From Collybiopsis luxurians FD-317 M1 (Eukaryota > Basidiomycota > Agaricomycetes > Agaricales > Omphalotaceae): 64,000 bases of DNA. The DNA lies in NCBI GenBank assembly GCA_000827265.1, contig KN834756.1, forward strand, positions 26,431-90,430, read 5' to 3'. Below are positions 33,101-44,637 of this stretch, in pieces (position 1 is the first letter of the stretch; every line of letters begins with the position of its first letter). The translations under genes were made by a program, and so were the position numbers. The notes below the pieces were generated by a model that saw nothing but the letters and a program-made list of their open reading frames with translations, was not told where the DNA came from and ran no database searches.

Positions 33101-34354
33101 CATAGGCGACATCTTCAGCCCATAAGCATGGGACCTGAGGAGGATCTCCGTTGTCCCCAGCGCACCAGCTCCGAGGAAGCAGAGTTCGCGCTTTGTGGAC
33201 GCCACCATCAGTACATCTCCCTCGCTGGATTTAGAGGACACTTACCGCACGAACCCACATCAACTCACTATAAAGCGAATCCTCAAAATGTTCCCTCCCG
33301 TCCCCATGCCACGCATAAAACACAATATAACCCTTCCCATCAGGATCAAGCGCCACATACCTCACCTCACATTCACAAAAAATCTCGGCACCCCAATTCC
33401 ACGCATCAGCCAGATAATTCATCAGAACTGAATTCTTCGAACCATCATTGACGCCCGTACTATCCTGACCACTCCCCGTCGATGCATGCATCTGCACGCC
33501 AGCGTTGTTCACTTCATTTGTGAAGAAGGTAGTTTGGGGGACTCGATAGAAGTTTTTGCCGTTCCCGAGTGCCTTTGCTTGTTTCTCAAGAACAGAAAGC
33601 TTCTTTAGAGGTGGGTAGTCTTCGGGGTAGGGAGTGGGCTGGAGCATATGTGCGGCTCGGGAGTAATCTGATGGGGACTTGTCAGAATAGCTGGAACCAT
33701 CACAAGGAGGAGCAACTTACACTTATCCAAAGCATCCACATCCTTTCTTAACTCCGGGGGCCAAGGACTCAGTGCTAATGTCCTCTTATCACACTCCAGA
33801 AAAACGTTGGCATTCAGAAGGGATGTTCCTCCGAGACCTAAGAAACCGTATGAGTATTGTGATATCCGCACTCTCAACATTGACTACATATTCGCACCTT
33901 TCCCAACAAATGCATTCTGCCCCTCTCCCAAAACCAAATTATACAGCGCGGTCGGCTTGCCCATGCCGATATCCTTCCATCGAGAGTCTGGGCTCTTCGG
34001 ATTACCAGAAACATGGAGCTCCGGAAGGGCTTCTTTCAGAGTACTCGGATACTCGCCGGCTACCCACCACCAGACGCGAAACCGTCAGCCACTGCGAGTT
34101 CAAATGTAAGAATACCTGGACTTACGCCACTTCTCCTTCCCCATCTCCAAAACGGCCACACTCTTTCCTGCTCGAGCCATCCTGCTGGCGGCTACACCAC
34201 CACCGTAGCCTGAGCCAATGACTACGACGGCGTATTCGGGGCGCATCATAGGTACCGGGCGGGACAGGTGGGGGAATTTGGAGTAATTGGTGTGCTTGAG
34301 TGGCATGCCACTTGCAGGAAGGTTGTCGGAAGGTTGTTGCGTGTTAGATGTCAT
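30191..34354 (-). CDS. GMC oxidoreductase (cholesterol-oxidase-like) fused to alpha/beta hydrolase, 1,232 aa
   Basis: Nine exons: 34354-34126, 34059-33898, 33837-33721, 33667-33246, 33190-33058, 33001-32315, 32266-31928, 31864-30825 and 30760-30191. Introns are 48-66 nt and the frame closes to the base. The N-terminal half is an FAD enzyme: the Rossmann motif VVVIGSGYGGGVAAS lies at about 43-57, LGGTSLLN near 131, and the GMC C-terminal signatures HPLGG (about 533) and GVNPLATITALAER (about 584) match cholesterol-oxidase-like enzymes. A middle beta-rich part follows (about 640-800). The C-terminal third is an alpha/beta hydrolase. Its elbow reads VHCAGA with Cys (about 991) where Ser is usual, with Asp in YDPVTT and His in EGYGHLDNW (about 1200). 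Likely chemistry: oxidation of a sterol-like alcohol and hydrolysis or acyl transfer by one chain. No signal peptide is seen. Confidence 0.9.
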
Positions 34355-34908
34355 AAGTAGTTGAAGTCAAGGAGGATACACAGATGCCTTCTTCGAAGAT
34401 TGGGGGATAAAAAGGGAAAGGTTGAGACTTAATCAACTGCCTTTGCGTCGAGGCCGTGGGCCACTGCTGGGCTCAACGTAAATAGGTAGTCGAGGCGGTG
34501 TCACGATGATATTGGGAGAAACACTTAGTGCATTGGATGAGGAGCGGTATACCGTGAAGACCGGAGAAAACCAGGCTAAAACTTGAAACTGAGCAGCAAT
34601 TTACTAGTGTGTGAGGACCCCAATGCACCGGTGAGGTACCAAATGTGGGCAGAAATAAACGTACCAGATTCCCCCTTCTTTCCATCGTAGCCTCAATCGT
34701 CCTCGCAACTCACTACAATGATTCTTCAGGTTCGTAGATACAGAAATCCAACGTACTCGCAATCCCGGGATGCCAAAGCAAGTTCCGATACGTGGCGCGC
34801 AAGTGCCAAGGTCCGGTCCCGCGACACTCCGTTTCAGACTCGTCCCGATCTCCACGTCGAGGGCGTTCGAAGAGGTGCAATACGGATCCTTCGAAGGCGC
34901 ACTTCAGG
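34355..34908. other. Promoter region of the fusion gene
   Basis: This lies upstream of the fusion gene, before a MITE. Short open frames show no domain. Confidence 0.45.
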
Positions 34909-34910
34909 TA

Positions 34911-35060
34911 CAGTCAACTCCCTCATAAGGCATACCTGCCATCGCTTATATGGCATACTTTTTGGGCTCTCCCAAGTTGCTTTACTGGGCGAAATGCCTC
35001 CCTTATAGTGCATACTTTTGGGCTATGACCGAGGGGTATGCGTTATGAGGGAGTTAACTG
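34911..35060. mobile_element. MITE, 150 bp, with TA target duplication
   Basis: Terminal inverted repeats begin CAGTCAACTCCCTCATAAGG and end GCGTTATGAGGGAGTTAACTG. The element is flanked by TA on both sides (34909-34910 and 35061-35062). Length, ends and TA duplication fit a Tc1/mariner- or pogo-type non-autonomous element. Confidence 0.88.
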
Positions 35061-35236
35061 TATTAGAATATGAATATATGGGCTCACAAAGGACTTGGAC
35101 TCGGTCAGGTATGTCAGGGAGGTATCAGTGATCGCATCTGAGGGATTGAATACTTGTTATTTGGGAAGCTTGAAATGCGCTGTAGTGTTACGAGTTGACT
35201 GAGCTGACGTAATGTTAATTTTGTCAGTGGTCGCTT

Positions 35237-36350
35237 CTAATACACAGGTGTCCGCAACGTCCAAAGACATTCATCTCGACATGCAAGTCTGCCTTGATGT
35301 TGCATTCGCAACACTAATATTGCTCCACTCCTATGTCCTCCAAAATTCAAGTAAACCGTATGAGCAAAAACCATACTTGCAAACAACACCAAACCCAAAA
35401 CCACAACAAACATCATCAACCATGTCGTAGACCAGCTCTTGCTCTGATGAACCCTCAGCTGTGTCTGTTAGTAGACATCGCATCAAAGTTATCCCCCAAC
35501 TCTTGATTCGTCTCCTCAATCACCGCGGCGCCCTTTGCAAGTGATTCAGATTCAGAAAAATGAATCATATTTCTCCGCAGTTGTGCGCTCACTTGAGCCA
35601 GTTGGTCTGTCACTTCTTGTTGGAGTGCAAGGGAGTTTTGCATGAAGATTGCTGTGGATTTCAAAGTGCCGGATAACGTGGAGGACGGGACAAGGGAAGG
35701 TATATTAGGACTAGGTTCGATCCTAATTCGGAGACAGATGTTATAGGTAAGAGAGGATCTGGCGCCAGGTCAAGCAGATTATCGTCGGTAGGAGAGGGTG
35801 CTTTGTCAGCATATTTAGGTGGTTTCGCGTCTTCTGTCCGCTGATCTGACGGTGGTTCCACCGGTAAGGTTGGTAGATAGAGAGTAAGCAGTTTCAGGTC
35901 GTCGTGTTCATGGATTTCTATCAAGCTCATTCAACTACGTGTATTAGCAACGCGGTGACGTCGATTGATCGATTGAAGGAATCTATCCATCCGGTCTAGA
36001 GATGCTCGTATCGTTTGTGTCTTCAGACTGTGGTGGATGTATTCCTGCTCGTGAAAGCCACTAAGCTCACTATGGCCCAGTGGACGACTGGACGTTCCGC
36101 AGAAGTTTCTCACTTTCTGAATGGTCGGCACCGTTGAGAACTTCATTTAAACTTTTTTTAGCTGACAAAAGAGGAGGAATTATTGTACCTGGACTCTTTC
36201 TTCAGACTTCGTCCAAGGAGAATCGCGAATCGAGTTGTAGCTTTCCGGCACGTCCCGATTTGCGTCAGCAGCCGACTTCTCCAGCCTCCATAGCAGTCTC
36301 GAAAGATTGATCTTGTCGTGACGGAGTTGTTCGGCGGTGAAATATAAAGA
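35237..36350 (-). pseudogene. USE1: USE1-like SNARE relic
   Basis: Parts of the ER SNARE Use1 occur in order on the reverse strand. DKINLSRLLWRLEKSAADAN (about 36325-36265) is the N-terminal helix. IRASLDRMDRFLQSINRR follows near 35990. A linker segment (35900-35740) is next. TLKSTAIFMQNSLALQQEVT and DQLAQVSAQLRRN (about 35660-35560) are the SNARE helix. KSWSTTWLMMFVVVLGLVLF (about 35440-35370) is the membrane anchor. Frame is lost after KVR (where KLLRNVQ follows in another frame), in the linker, and before LRVHQSKSW. Use1 works in Golgi-to-ER retrograde traffic and is normally essential, so an intact copy should exist elsewhere. The multiple breaks favour a decayed duplicate. Confidence 0.65.
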
Positions 36351-36974
36351 ATAAGTTATGGACAGGAGGACGGTGGTGTGGGTAGTGGTGGTCCAGATCC
36401 GAGAAAAGAACTGCTGATCAAAGTCTTTGTTTCCATCTGAGGTAACAAGTTGGCGACGTTGACAGACATTGGTGGATGGCGAGTAGGTTAGAGTCATCGA
36501 CGGAGGACCTTGACAAGCAAGGCGATGACTCAAATCTTTTACAATTCTAAAGTTGTAGCTCACTGGCAGCTTGCAAGGATATGGTTTGGAGATCTACATA
36601 AACTCAATTGCCGAAAATCCACATACAAACTGCAATGGCATTGTCAAGTATTTTTGGTAACAACTTTTGCGATCAGTATCTTTTCGAGCGGATGTAAGAT
36701 CATGTAACATCCTCTGACCGCGTTCGCCGAGCTTTTTTGATTCGAATAATAGCCATCGACTACGGACTCGTTGAACATGATCCTGGCGTTATTCGGGTTC
36801 TGGAGATACAATTCCATACTGTCCGTCACACAGCTACTGGTGGCATCCAAGCTCCAAAACAGACTTACATAGAGTATGTACACATCCTTATTGAGCCTCA
36901 AATTTGTGCAACAAGCCAGGGTAGAGACGACTAATTGAAAAGCTTCATAGCTATGTAGTCAACCAACACACTAC
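36351..36974. other. Intergenic, no supported gene
   Basis: This lies between the USE1 relic and the Plavaka relic. Open frames on both strands are short; none shows a domain I can name. Confidence 0.45.
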
Positions 36975-37745
36975 TGAGGCGGCACCACATCTCGAGATCA
37001 ACAGTGTGTGGCATCGCAAGCTGACTGAGGTCATTCAGTCTGCATTCCAGGACCCATCGTTTGCTGAATACGAACTGAAAACTTTCAAAAATTTCTGGAG
37101 ACCATCAGAGACAGAGAAAGTTCAGCATGTCTATGGCAAAACCTACTGGTCAGATCAAGCCTTTGAGGTTGAGAAGGAATTCTCTTCCACCCTACCTGAA
37201 GGTTTAACAGAAGAACCTGTCATCGCTTTGATTCAGCTGTGGTCAGACTCTGTGGCCCATTTACCTTGTTAAATGATGACCGGGCCGTCTCATCGACATG
37301 TATCCATCCTGGGATGAAGCAAGCCCCTAACGTATCTTGCTTCGTACCAGATCTATTAAATATACTTCATCTATCCACTTAACCTTTAATATACCTGTCT
37401 TTCAGAAATCCTTCAAAGTACATCCGGGGCAAGTCCTCTTTCCATGCCACACATCTTGCCTACATCCCCTCCGTAAGTGCAGAGTATAGGTCTATGATTC
37501 CAGTACTCGCAGACATTCAGCTTCCCGATGTCCTTGACAATATCTGCAGATCCTCCCAGTGACGTTGTGAAGCGGTTCATGAAGCAGGATTTATTCTTTG
37601 CCGTCTGCCTACTACTTATCAACGACGAGTTCATCTACACATATGTGTATAGGTTGCTTATATTGAATCCTCCGTCGGATCTTTCTGAGATTCTTTTCTT
37701 ATGGCGCCGACTACCCAGAGAAGTATTTCACATGCTTCATATTAC
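36975..37745 (+). mobile_element. Decayed Plavaka-type transposase fragment
   Basis: Three blocks match the order of Plavaka (KDZ-related) transposases of mushrooms. The first (about 37006-37260) reads QHVYGKTYWSDQAFEVEKEF then PVIALIQLWSDSVAHL. The second (about 37412-37560) reads NPSKYIRGKSSFHATHLAYI then LPDVLDNICRSS. The third (about 37556-37660) reads SDVVKRFMKQDLFFAVCLLL then INDEFIYTY. Stops and frame changes separate them and both ends are missing. No terminal repeats were found. Confidence 0.7.
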
Positions 37746-37798
37746 AGACTAGTGAACTCACCAAATAACTAGAATCCTTCTTGCTTGCATCAAGTATC

Positions 37799-38034
37799 TG
37801 TTGTGATCCGACGCTTTGACCGGAACTAGCAACTCCGGTATGAGGCTTAGTAATATTTATTTATAGATTACTCAGATAATTGCTGCGGTATTAGTGATAC
37901 ATGGAATGTAGTAGACCTGTTACTTACCTTGTAGATACTTCTAGAATACCTACCATAGAGTATAAAAGGCCTACTCTGAAGGCCAACAACAATAGACAAT
38001 TGCTTATCTTACCATTACCATTCCGAGCCTAACA
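37799..38034. mobile_element. Probable solo or truncated LTR
   Basis: A 236-bp stretch starts TGTTGTGATCCGACGC and ends GAGCCTAACA, giving the TG..CA ends of an LTR. A TATA box (GAGTATAAAAGG) lies inside near 37960, as expected for an LTR promoter. No second LTR or gag-pol frame is nearby. It sits directly beside the Plavaka relic. Confidence 0.55.
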
Positions 38035-38224
38035 GCTCAGAGGCACCACTGCGCACCCTAACCCACAATAGTATCTGGCCAACTGCCTCTGCCCAATATG
38101 CACAGCTCAGAAATCTCAGGTCCCAGATAGGGTTCAAAGGTCCAGTTCAGTCCAGTTTTTTTTTTACCTCCAAATGAATGGACTGTGAACTAAACCAGTA
38201 AAAGGGTTTACTAATTTTGGCTCG

Positions 38225-38690
38225 GAAATTCTTGAAGAGGTCACATTTCAAAGCAATAGGGAGCTTAGCACTTAGTGAGTATTCTTTTACTTACTATTAG
38301 TGAATTAATTTTCATCGGAATTCGCCTTTTTCGTAGAGTCGTCTGATAGCTTACGCATTTGACGCTAACTCAAACTATTTTTTTTTGTTCAACGCCGGCT
38401 CTCGAGAAGTGGGCTCTCTATCATGGTTGACTGTGGAAAAGGTGAACAGTGAACACTGCTCGAAGTTGAAAAACAGATGCAAATGTGTCAGCTCGGAGCT
38501 GGTGGAAGATAGCGTACTAGGTGCCCCGGAATCATGATCGTTGTAAATGCAGTAAAATTCGAAAGGGCATTCTTTCACGATTGCAAACCGGGTTCCCTGT
38601 ATATGAAGGCACTTTCAAGTTACGCTAGCGCGCATATGAGCACATAATTAACCCAATCTGTAGTGATTCAGCTTGCATATGTACGAGTGA
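38225..38690 (+). repeat. Segmental duplication, copy 2
   Basis: This matches 28180-28590. It begins with codons reading EEVTFQSNREL, the end of a DUF6533 gene, then continues with the same downstream DNA. There is no gene body upstream, only LTR and Plavaka remains, so this is a moved tail. Confidence 0.8.
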
Positions 38691-40016
38691 AGAAAGTTCA
38701 TTTTCACGTCAAGGATCCACAACGGTCGCGGCTCAACTCATATCTCTATATGAGTCCTATCATCTACATATGAAGGTCGACTAATCCAAGTAAAGAGATT
38801 AAATGGTGATAGAATTCGAGACGTCGACAAGAGCAGGCAGAGTATAGCTCGTTCCAGCTGGTCGTGGATCCATAACAATCGGATATACAAAATAGTAAAG
38901 TGAGGGTTGCATATTATAAGCGCTGATATCGTTCAGGCGAGTCCGCTGTTGAGTAGGAGATGGCGAGTGCCAGAGAAGGACGAAAAAAAAGAAGATTTAA
39001 CAGTGCTTTTATTCTATATATTCTATTTACGGAGAAGCTCGTAAATCACAGTTTCAATCGACAACATCAACTACTTGGTAAAGAAAGCTTCGCGCATTGA
39101 CAAAGTTGTGGGACGTAGATCAGGCCTGACTCGGAGCGCCACTTGGGCTTTCAGGCTGTCACGCCACGGAGATTAGCAGGCAGATTGAATGACAGGAAGA
39201 GTCTATAGTTATAGTTTAATCCAACAGAGTTCTGATTCTCTGACAATTTTATTGGCGACATAGGACAACCCAAATTGGAAGGCAGGGGAACTTACGAAAA
39301 TTTACGATACAAAGAACGGTAATCACGCCGGGAAAGCAGTTGTCAGTCAAAGTCACTACCGTTGTACCGAGAAGCCGATGGGCCAAGGTTTCTAAGTACT
39401 AGGCTGTTGGATACAGCCTTGAAGAGCAAGTGATTCTTAACCCCGCGCGACAGGAGTTCTGAACTCTATCATATCATGCGAACGTCCAAACAACTCCATG
39501 GTGAGACAGTGCGGGTTGAACGTTGAACTAAAAATTAACAGTTTACTGCAGGTGCTTCTCTCTCATCCAGAAGCGTTTGACTTCCGGTTGAGAAGATGCG
39601 TGCGTGTGTGCGTGCTTACTGATTTAGAAACCCTTCCATTTCAAAGACTAGTACTCAAGCTCAAGATCGGAGTTAAGCTCATTAAAACGTGACAAATGGC
39701 CGCGACAATGGGACTTTTTTTGTGTACATTGCAAAAAATCTCGACAGCGGACCCAGAGTAAACACTTTAATAGTAGTACAAGAAAAAGGAAAAGAGAAAT
39801 CAATCACAAGAGAAAACGTACTATGTATAGGTGAGGACAAGTTCAGAAAAAGAAAAATAAGAAAACAGGAAAACAGAGCCAACTGCATAGTAAGCTAGGA
39901 AGAGGAAAAACACACGCAGCAGTAATGGAGATTCAGAACGAATTCGGATTCCAAGTTCTCAAAAGAAAGAAGGAACACCAAGAAAGCCTACGCACCCACA
40001 CCGAACACCAAGGCGC
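38691..40016. other. Intergenic, no supported gene
   Basis: No coding unit or repeat family was recognised in this 1.3 kb. It includes the 3' side of the CBF1 gene. Confidence 0.5.
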
Positions 40017-41292
40017 TCACTCCGTCCTCTGCCTCTTCGCATCATCATCATTATCATCCTCATTCCCTCTCTTCGTACCCGCCTTGGCACCTCTCAGCAC
40101 CTCCAACTCGGACTCTGCCCTCTGCCTCGCAGCCCTCTCCTCCTCCCACAACCTCCTCATCTCCTCAAGCTGAGCCTGAAGGTCACCCATCGCCTGGTCC
40201 ATGAGCAGCTTCTCGAGGGTCCACTTTTCGATATTCCGCGCCTCGTTCTCTTTGAGATGGTGGATGTACTGCACGGCACGAGAGAGGATGGCGCCTTTGG
40301 ATTTTTCGCCCGAGCCGTTGGGGACGATACGGCCGAGCTCGTTGATGCCTTCGTTGATATTGCCGCGACGACGTCGTTCGACTTCTTTCTGTAAATACAA
40401 AGATGTTCGAATAAGTGTGCCATGAGGAACAGCAAGGGAAAAAAAGAAAGCCCCAACTAGGGGAAGGGAAGGGAAGGGAGAAGAAGGGGACATACATGAT
40501 TATCTTTTCGCTGTCTCTGCCATTCCTCACTTCCCATAGCCGCACCTCCTCTCGCACCCCGTCTCCCACCTGCAGCAGGAGCAGAATTCGACGGGGACTT
40601 CTCAGAATCATCTCCATCACCATCCTCGTCTTTCGAAGGGGATGCAACAGCCATTTGTCCAAGGTTCGGAGGTCCCCTGGGATGCGTGGAGGGTCCCGCC
40701 TCAGTTAAGGCAGGGAACCCCGGTGCTCCTGGCTGGGGAATACCAGGTGGAAGTCCAGCAACGGCAGCAGCATGTTGGGCGGCAACTGCATTGGTTGCAT
40801 TGACAAACGAAGCTTGTTGGGATAGGTTGGAAAGAGTTTTGGCGGCGTCCTCAGTGAGAGAACCGTCTCCGGCGACCTGGGGGAGGGTGAAAAAGTCAGT
40901 TCGGGCTTCAGGAACGTCACATGAGGAACGGTGTGGACGATGAAGGGCGTGATATCGATATCACGATCACGTGTAGGACGCAGAACGAGCGTCGGGAGGG
41001 CGGGGTATGAGATGCCAGACGGTACGTAGGATATATAGCAAAGATGGGAAGGTGGCGGAACAAAATGGAGGAACAAAGGGTCGACCCGAGGGGAATGAAT
41101 AAAACTTACGACTTTAGTGAAAACACCGGGAATTTGAGTGAGCAACTGCATGATTTGATTTCTATCGAGTGAAGGGAACTGTACTGCGGCGAGATCGATG
41201 GGGGGAGGTGCAACCTGAGCCTGAGACGCAGGTGGTGCGGCGGGAGCGGCGGTGGGAGATGCCATGGGAGCTTCTGTGGTAGCGGGAGCCAT
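40017..41292 (-). CDS. CBF1: bHLH transcription factor, Cbf1-like, 311 aa
   Basis: Exons 41292-41110, 40876-40496 and 40388-40017, with introns of 233 and 107 nt, longer than usual here; frame closes. The start MAPATTEAPM follows the splice frame. The N-terminal half is Ala/Pro-rich and low-complexity. The bHLH at about 186-240 has the basic segment DNHKEVERRRRGNINEGI and helix 2 EKSKGAILSRAVQYIHHL. The His, Glu and Arg at the standard contact positions predict binding to CACGTG E-boxes. A leucine-containing coiled coil follows (EARNIEKWTLEKLLMDQ), giving a dimer. Yeast Cbf1 acts in methionine gene control and at centromeres; the role here is inferred. The second intron splits the basic region right after its His. 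Confidence 0.92.
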
Positions 41293-42321
41293 TTCAAAGG
41301 AAGAGCTTATGAGTTGAAGAGAAACTTGAATCGATTCTAAGAAGTTTCGGAAACAGTTCAGCTGCGGGGACGGAAAACAAATACCGGAATGGAGCCTCAC
41401 CTGGACGACGTTACTTGCCTTGATAAACCCCCTACAATTGGGTCAAAGGTAACCAGCAAATATGTTTTGACGCTGTAGAACAGATTCGAGACTGAAATGA
41501 GCCCAAAATGCCCAAGTTATGTGCACAATGGCGACGGACCTGGCTGGGAAATTCACAAAAAGAAAAAGAAAAGGGCTGAGAGACGTTGTAAATTATCCTA
41601 GGGCACCGAGAACAGAGAGGTTAGGATAGGATAAGATATTGGAAGTAGGTACGAGGAGGAGCAGGTGAATTTACGGCGCGTTCTGGCCAGAGCAGGTGGG
41701 GAGTGCGTGAGTTGCACGGGGTTGGAATGCACATGAGATTCAGGCGCATCACGCTTTTTATGTGTCAAAAGTCTCGGCCGACGCCGACGCCGGCTCATGA
41801 CATGTTGTTTTCCCGGAACAAACAAACTCAAATTTTGCTGTTTTGGCTAACTATTTGCCGGATATTTTCTGGTAGTCATGAGCGGTGCCAGGCTCAGCTC
41901 TTCCTGACAAAATCTGGGACTCTTCAGAGCAATACTCTCTCAGCAAATTCGATTTTACGCTTCGGCAGGGAACGGCACTCTGTCCACGAGACCAAACACG
42001 TGTACAAAACAATGACGTTGTCTGGGAAAATTTCTCCCGCTCGCTCAGAATCCTCTAGACTGTTTTGAGAATACGACAGCACTTGTCTATCTCAACTCTA
42101 TCTATGCAAAGTACAAGATAAAAAAATCTGCGTACTTTTTAGTGTATGTATATGTGAATAAGTTACACCAAAAGATTGGAATCGAATAGAGTATTACCAG
42201 TCCCATAATCAACGACTCCAAAAAAGTATCTGCAAAAGCAAGGAAAAAAAACCGATGGCAAAAAGAAATGAAAGAAAGAAGAAAGAAATTACGATGAATA
42301 AGATATACTCACACCTATACC
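41293..42321. other. Intergenic, promoter of CBF1 and 3' UTR of NHX1
   Basis: No supported gene lies here. Several CT/GA-rich tracts occur near 41560-41660. NHX1 ends within the left-hand neighbour. Confidence 0.5.
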
Positions 42322-44637
42322 TTAAGGTGACCGACTCTCAGACGACGTCGAGCTCCTCAACATTGGACTCGCAAGCCCTCTCTCCAGCCGACTATCGCTA
42401 TTAGCACCAACCCCCACTCCCGCAGCCGTAGCGGAAGGATGTCCAAGCTGGACCTCTTGCTGGTGATGATGATGCCCATCTGCCTCATCCTCGCTATCCG
42501 CCGGCGTCCCAATCGCACTTCCGCCCAACGAACCAGCGCCTGCTCCAGACGGCCCCATACTCCGTCTCGCTCTCCGAGCATGGAAGGTCCGACTTGCGGT
42601 AGCATTCGAGAACAGCGGCAAGAGATATCTCTCGTCCAATGCCTGGAACCACTTGCCATCCTCCCCAAATGTAGTCTGATGCGGAGGCGCACTGTGCGGC
42701 GATCCGCCGTTCCCTGGCGACGATGGCTCGTGCGAGGTCGAAGCGAGCGGCAGAACCTCTGCGTCCGAATCCGAATCAGAGGAAGCCGCAGAGAATATAC
42801 CATTGTGAGGGGACATGGGCGGCGGTGGAGGGTTAGCCATAGAAGTGTGGTGATTATAATTCGATGCGTAATGGGATCCTATCTGGCTGGCGCCTCGAGC
42901 GTAGGCTTGAGCGTTAGCCAGATAACTGAGTTCTTCGTCAGAGTATCTGCCCCATCGACCACCGGGATACGAACTGCTCCTTCGCAATCCCAGTCTACCT
43001 CCACTTCCAAACGGCTCCTCATCATCACTATCACTCGCAGCTTCATCTTCCACACCTGTACGGATCCCAAGCACCTCCAACATCCTCGCCGTCGTCCCCC
43101 CAAACACAAGCACCGTCAACACAACAACAGCCAACACCGTCGTGCGCAGAATATTCGCATTGTTGCCTTGGAACCCGGTCGCTAGCGCCACCCCTACCGC
43201 ACCTCTCAGTCCAGCCCAAAACAGCATCATCTGGTACGAATGGGGCAATTCCTCCGTACGTTGACCTCGGGCATGTTTAAGGAAGAAATTAATCGCCTCA
43301 GAAAGAGGAAATACTGCGGCATAGCGCGTGAATACGACTGCGATAGTCGTGATGGCGATGAAAATGGGCTTGACGTAGTTAGTAACTTTGTCAGTTGGTG
43401 CGCTAGTGAACAGTGCCAGACCGAGATAGATGAAGATAAAGTTTTCCGATAGCTGGGCGAGAGTGGCGAAGATGTATTTCGTCGTACGTTGTGTGCGAAT
43501 GGACATTGTGTGGTAGGCGTAATGTTTCAGGGTTATGCCACAGAATAGCAACGACACGATGCCGGACATTGACAACCCATTAGAGAAAAAGTAGCAGGTG
43601 TAAGCCGCGAGTGCCACCAGGCACGACTCGATACGCGGGTAGAGATTCAGTGAGGAGTGCTTGAGGAGAAGTGACATAGCGAGTCCAAACGCCACTCCCA
43701 GGGCCATGGACACGCTGAACGATAGCAAGAAGATGCCAACACCGTGAAAGATGGACGATAGGTATATTTCTTCACCATGAAACCGCGTGAGCGTCCTAAG
43801 TAACAAAACTGTGAGAAGAGCCTCCCTGATCAGCTTGGCGAACACCGGACACTCACTCATACATGACAATACTGACAGCATCGTTCAACAAACTTTCGCC
43901 AAAAATGATCGTGTACAATTTGGGGTCGACCTTGTATTGGTTGAAAATCGCCAAAATGGTGACTGGATCGGTAGCAGACAGGGTCGAGCCAAACACTAAA
44001 CATTCCAACAAGCTTAGGTCCAAGGATTCGAGCCCGAGGAAAGAGTAAATGTAAACGAGGACACTGTCCTGCAACATTTGAGCGCTGTGATGGCTTACAA
44101 GGTTCGTTCAGGACTCACCCTACACCAACTGCGGAGATGAACGTTCCAAGAAACGCGAACGTGAGGATGGAGCCAAAGTTGCGGAAAAAGTTTTCCTTTG
44201 AAATACAGTTATTCAAATGGAACACAGAAAAAGCAGATGCAAGTGTTTCTCGTACCTGCTTGAGTTCATACCCTGAATTCAAGATAATGGGAGGTAAAAG
44301 TAGATTGAAGAATAAAGTGTGTTTGAACGTCTAAAGGAACCACAGAATCAACCAAAAACCCCAGGATATCATTCAACACACTTACCAGCATTTCCCTGAT
44401 CACCGTTCCCGGAGCCAGTCTCACTATGAGCCCTACAGCCATCCCAGCGAATATCGACACGAGAGTTTCATGTACCGCTCGTATACGTTTAATTTGAAGA
44501 TAATACGAGGTCCAAAGGGAGAGTATCAGAAGCATACAGACCAGAAATAACGACCAGGACGAGTAGTATTCTTCATCGACCGGTATTATTGGCGACGACG
44601 TTGGCGAGGCCGCTGTGGCAACTGTGAACGAGCTCAT
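42322..44637 (-). CDS. NHX1: Endosomal Na+(K+)/H+ exchanger, NHX1/NHE6-9 type, 694 aa
   Basis: Exons 44637-44386, 44330-44256, 44195-44119, 44063-43857 and 43795-42322; frame closes. An in-frame ATG 45 nt further upstream (44682) is an alternative start. The protein has 10-12 membrane segments. Recognised CPA1 motifs are [11 protein letters not shown] (amiloride-binding region), [32 protein letters not shown] with the ion-binding Asn-Asp pair, and [13 protein letters not shown]. The ~190-residue cytosolic tail is Ser-, Gly- and acid-rich, with a HHHHQQ run. Family members exchange luminal H+ for Na+ or K+ in late endosomes and govern traffic and pH. Exon 5 holds two thirds of the protein. Confidence 0.93.

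Noticed and set aside
37006..37272. An intact single-copy gene at the Plavaka relic
   Set aside because: The frame ends abruptly and the following transposase blocks lie in other frames, so it is part of a decayed element.
42439..43185. A 248-residue open frame opposite the NHX1 tail
   Set aside because: It is Arg/Ser-rich, lies fully inside NHX1 exon 5 and has no domain; it arises from the codon bias of NHX1.
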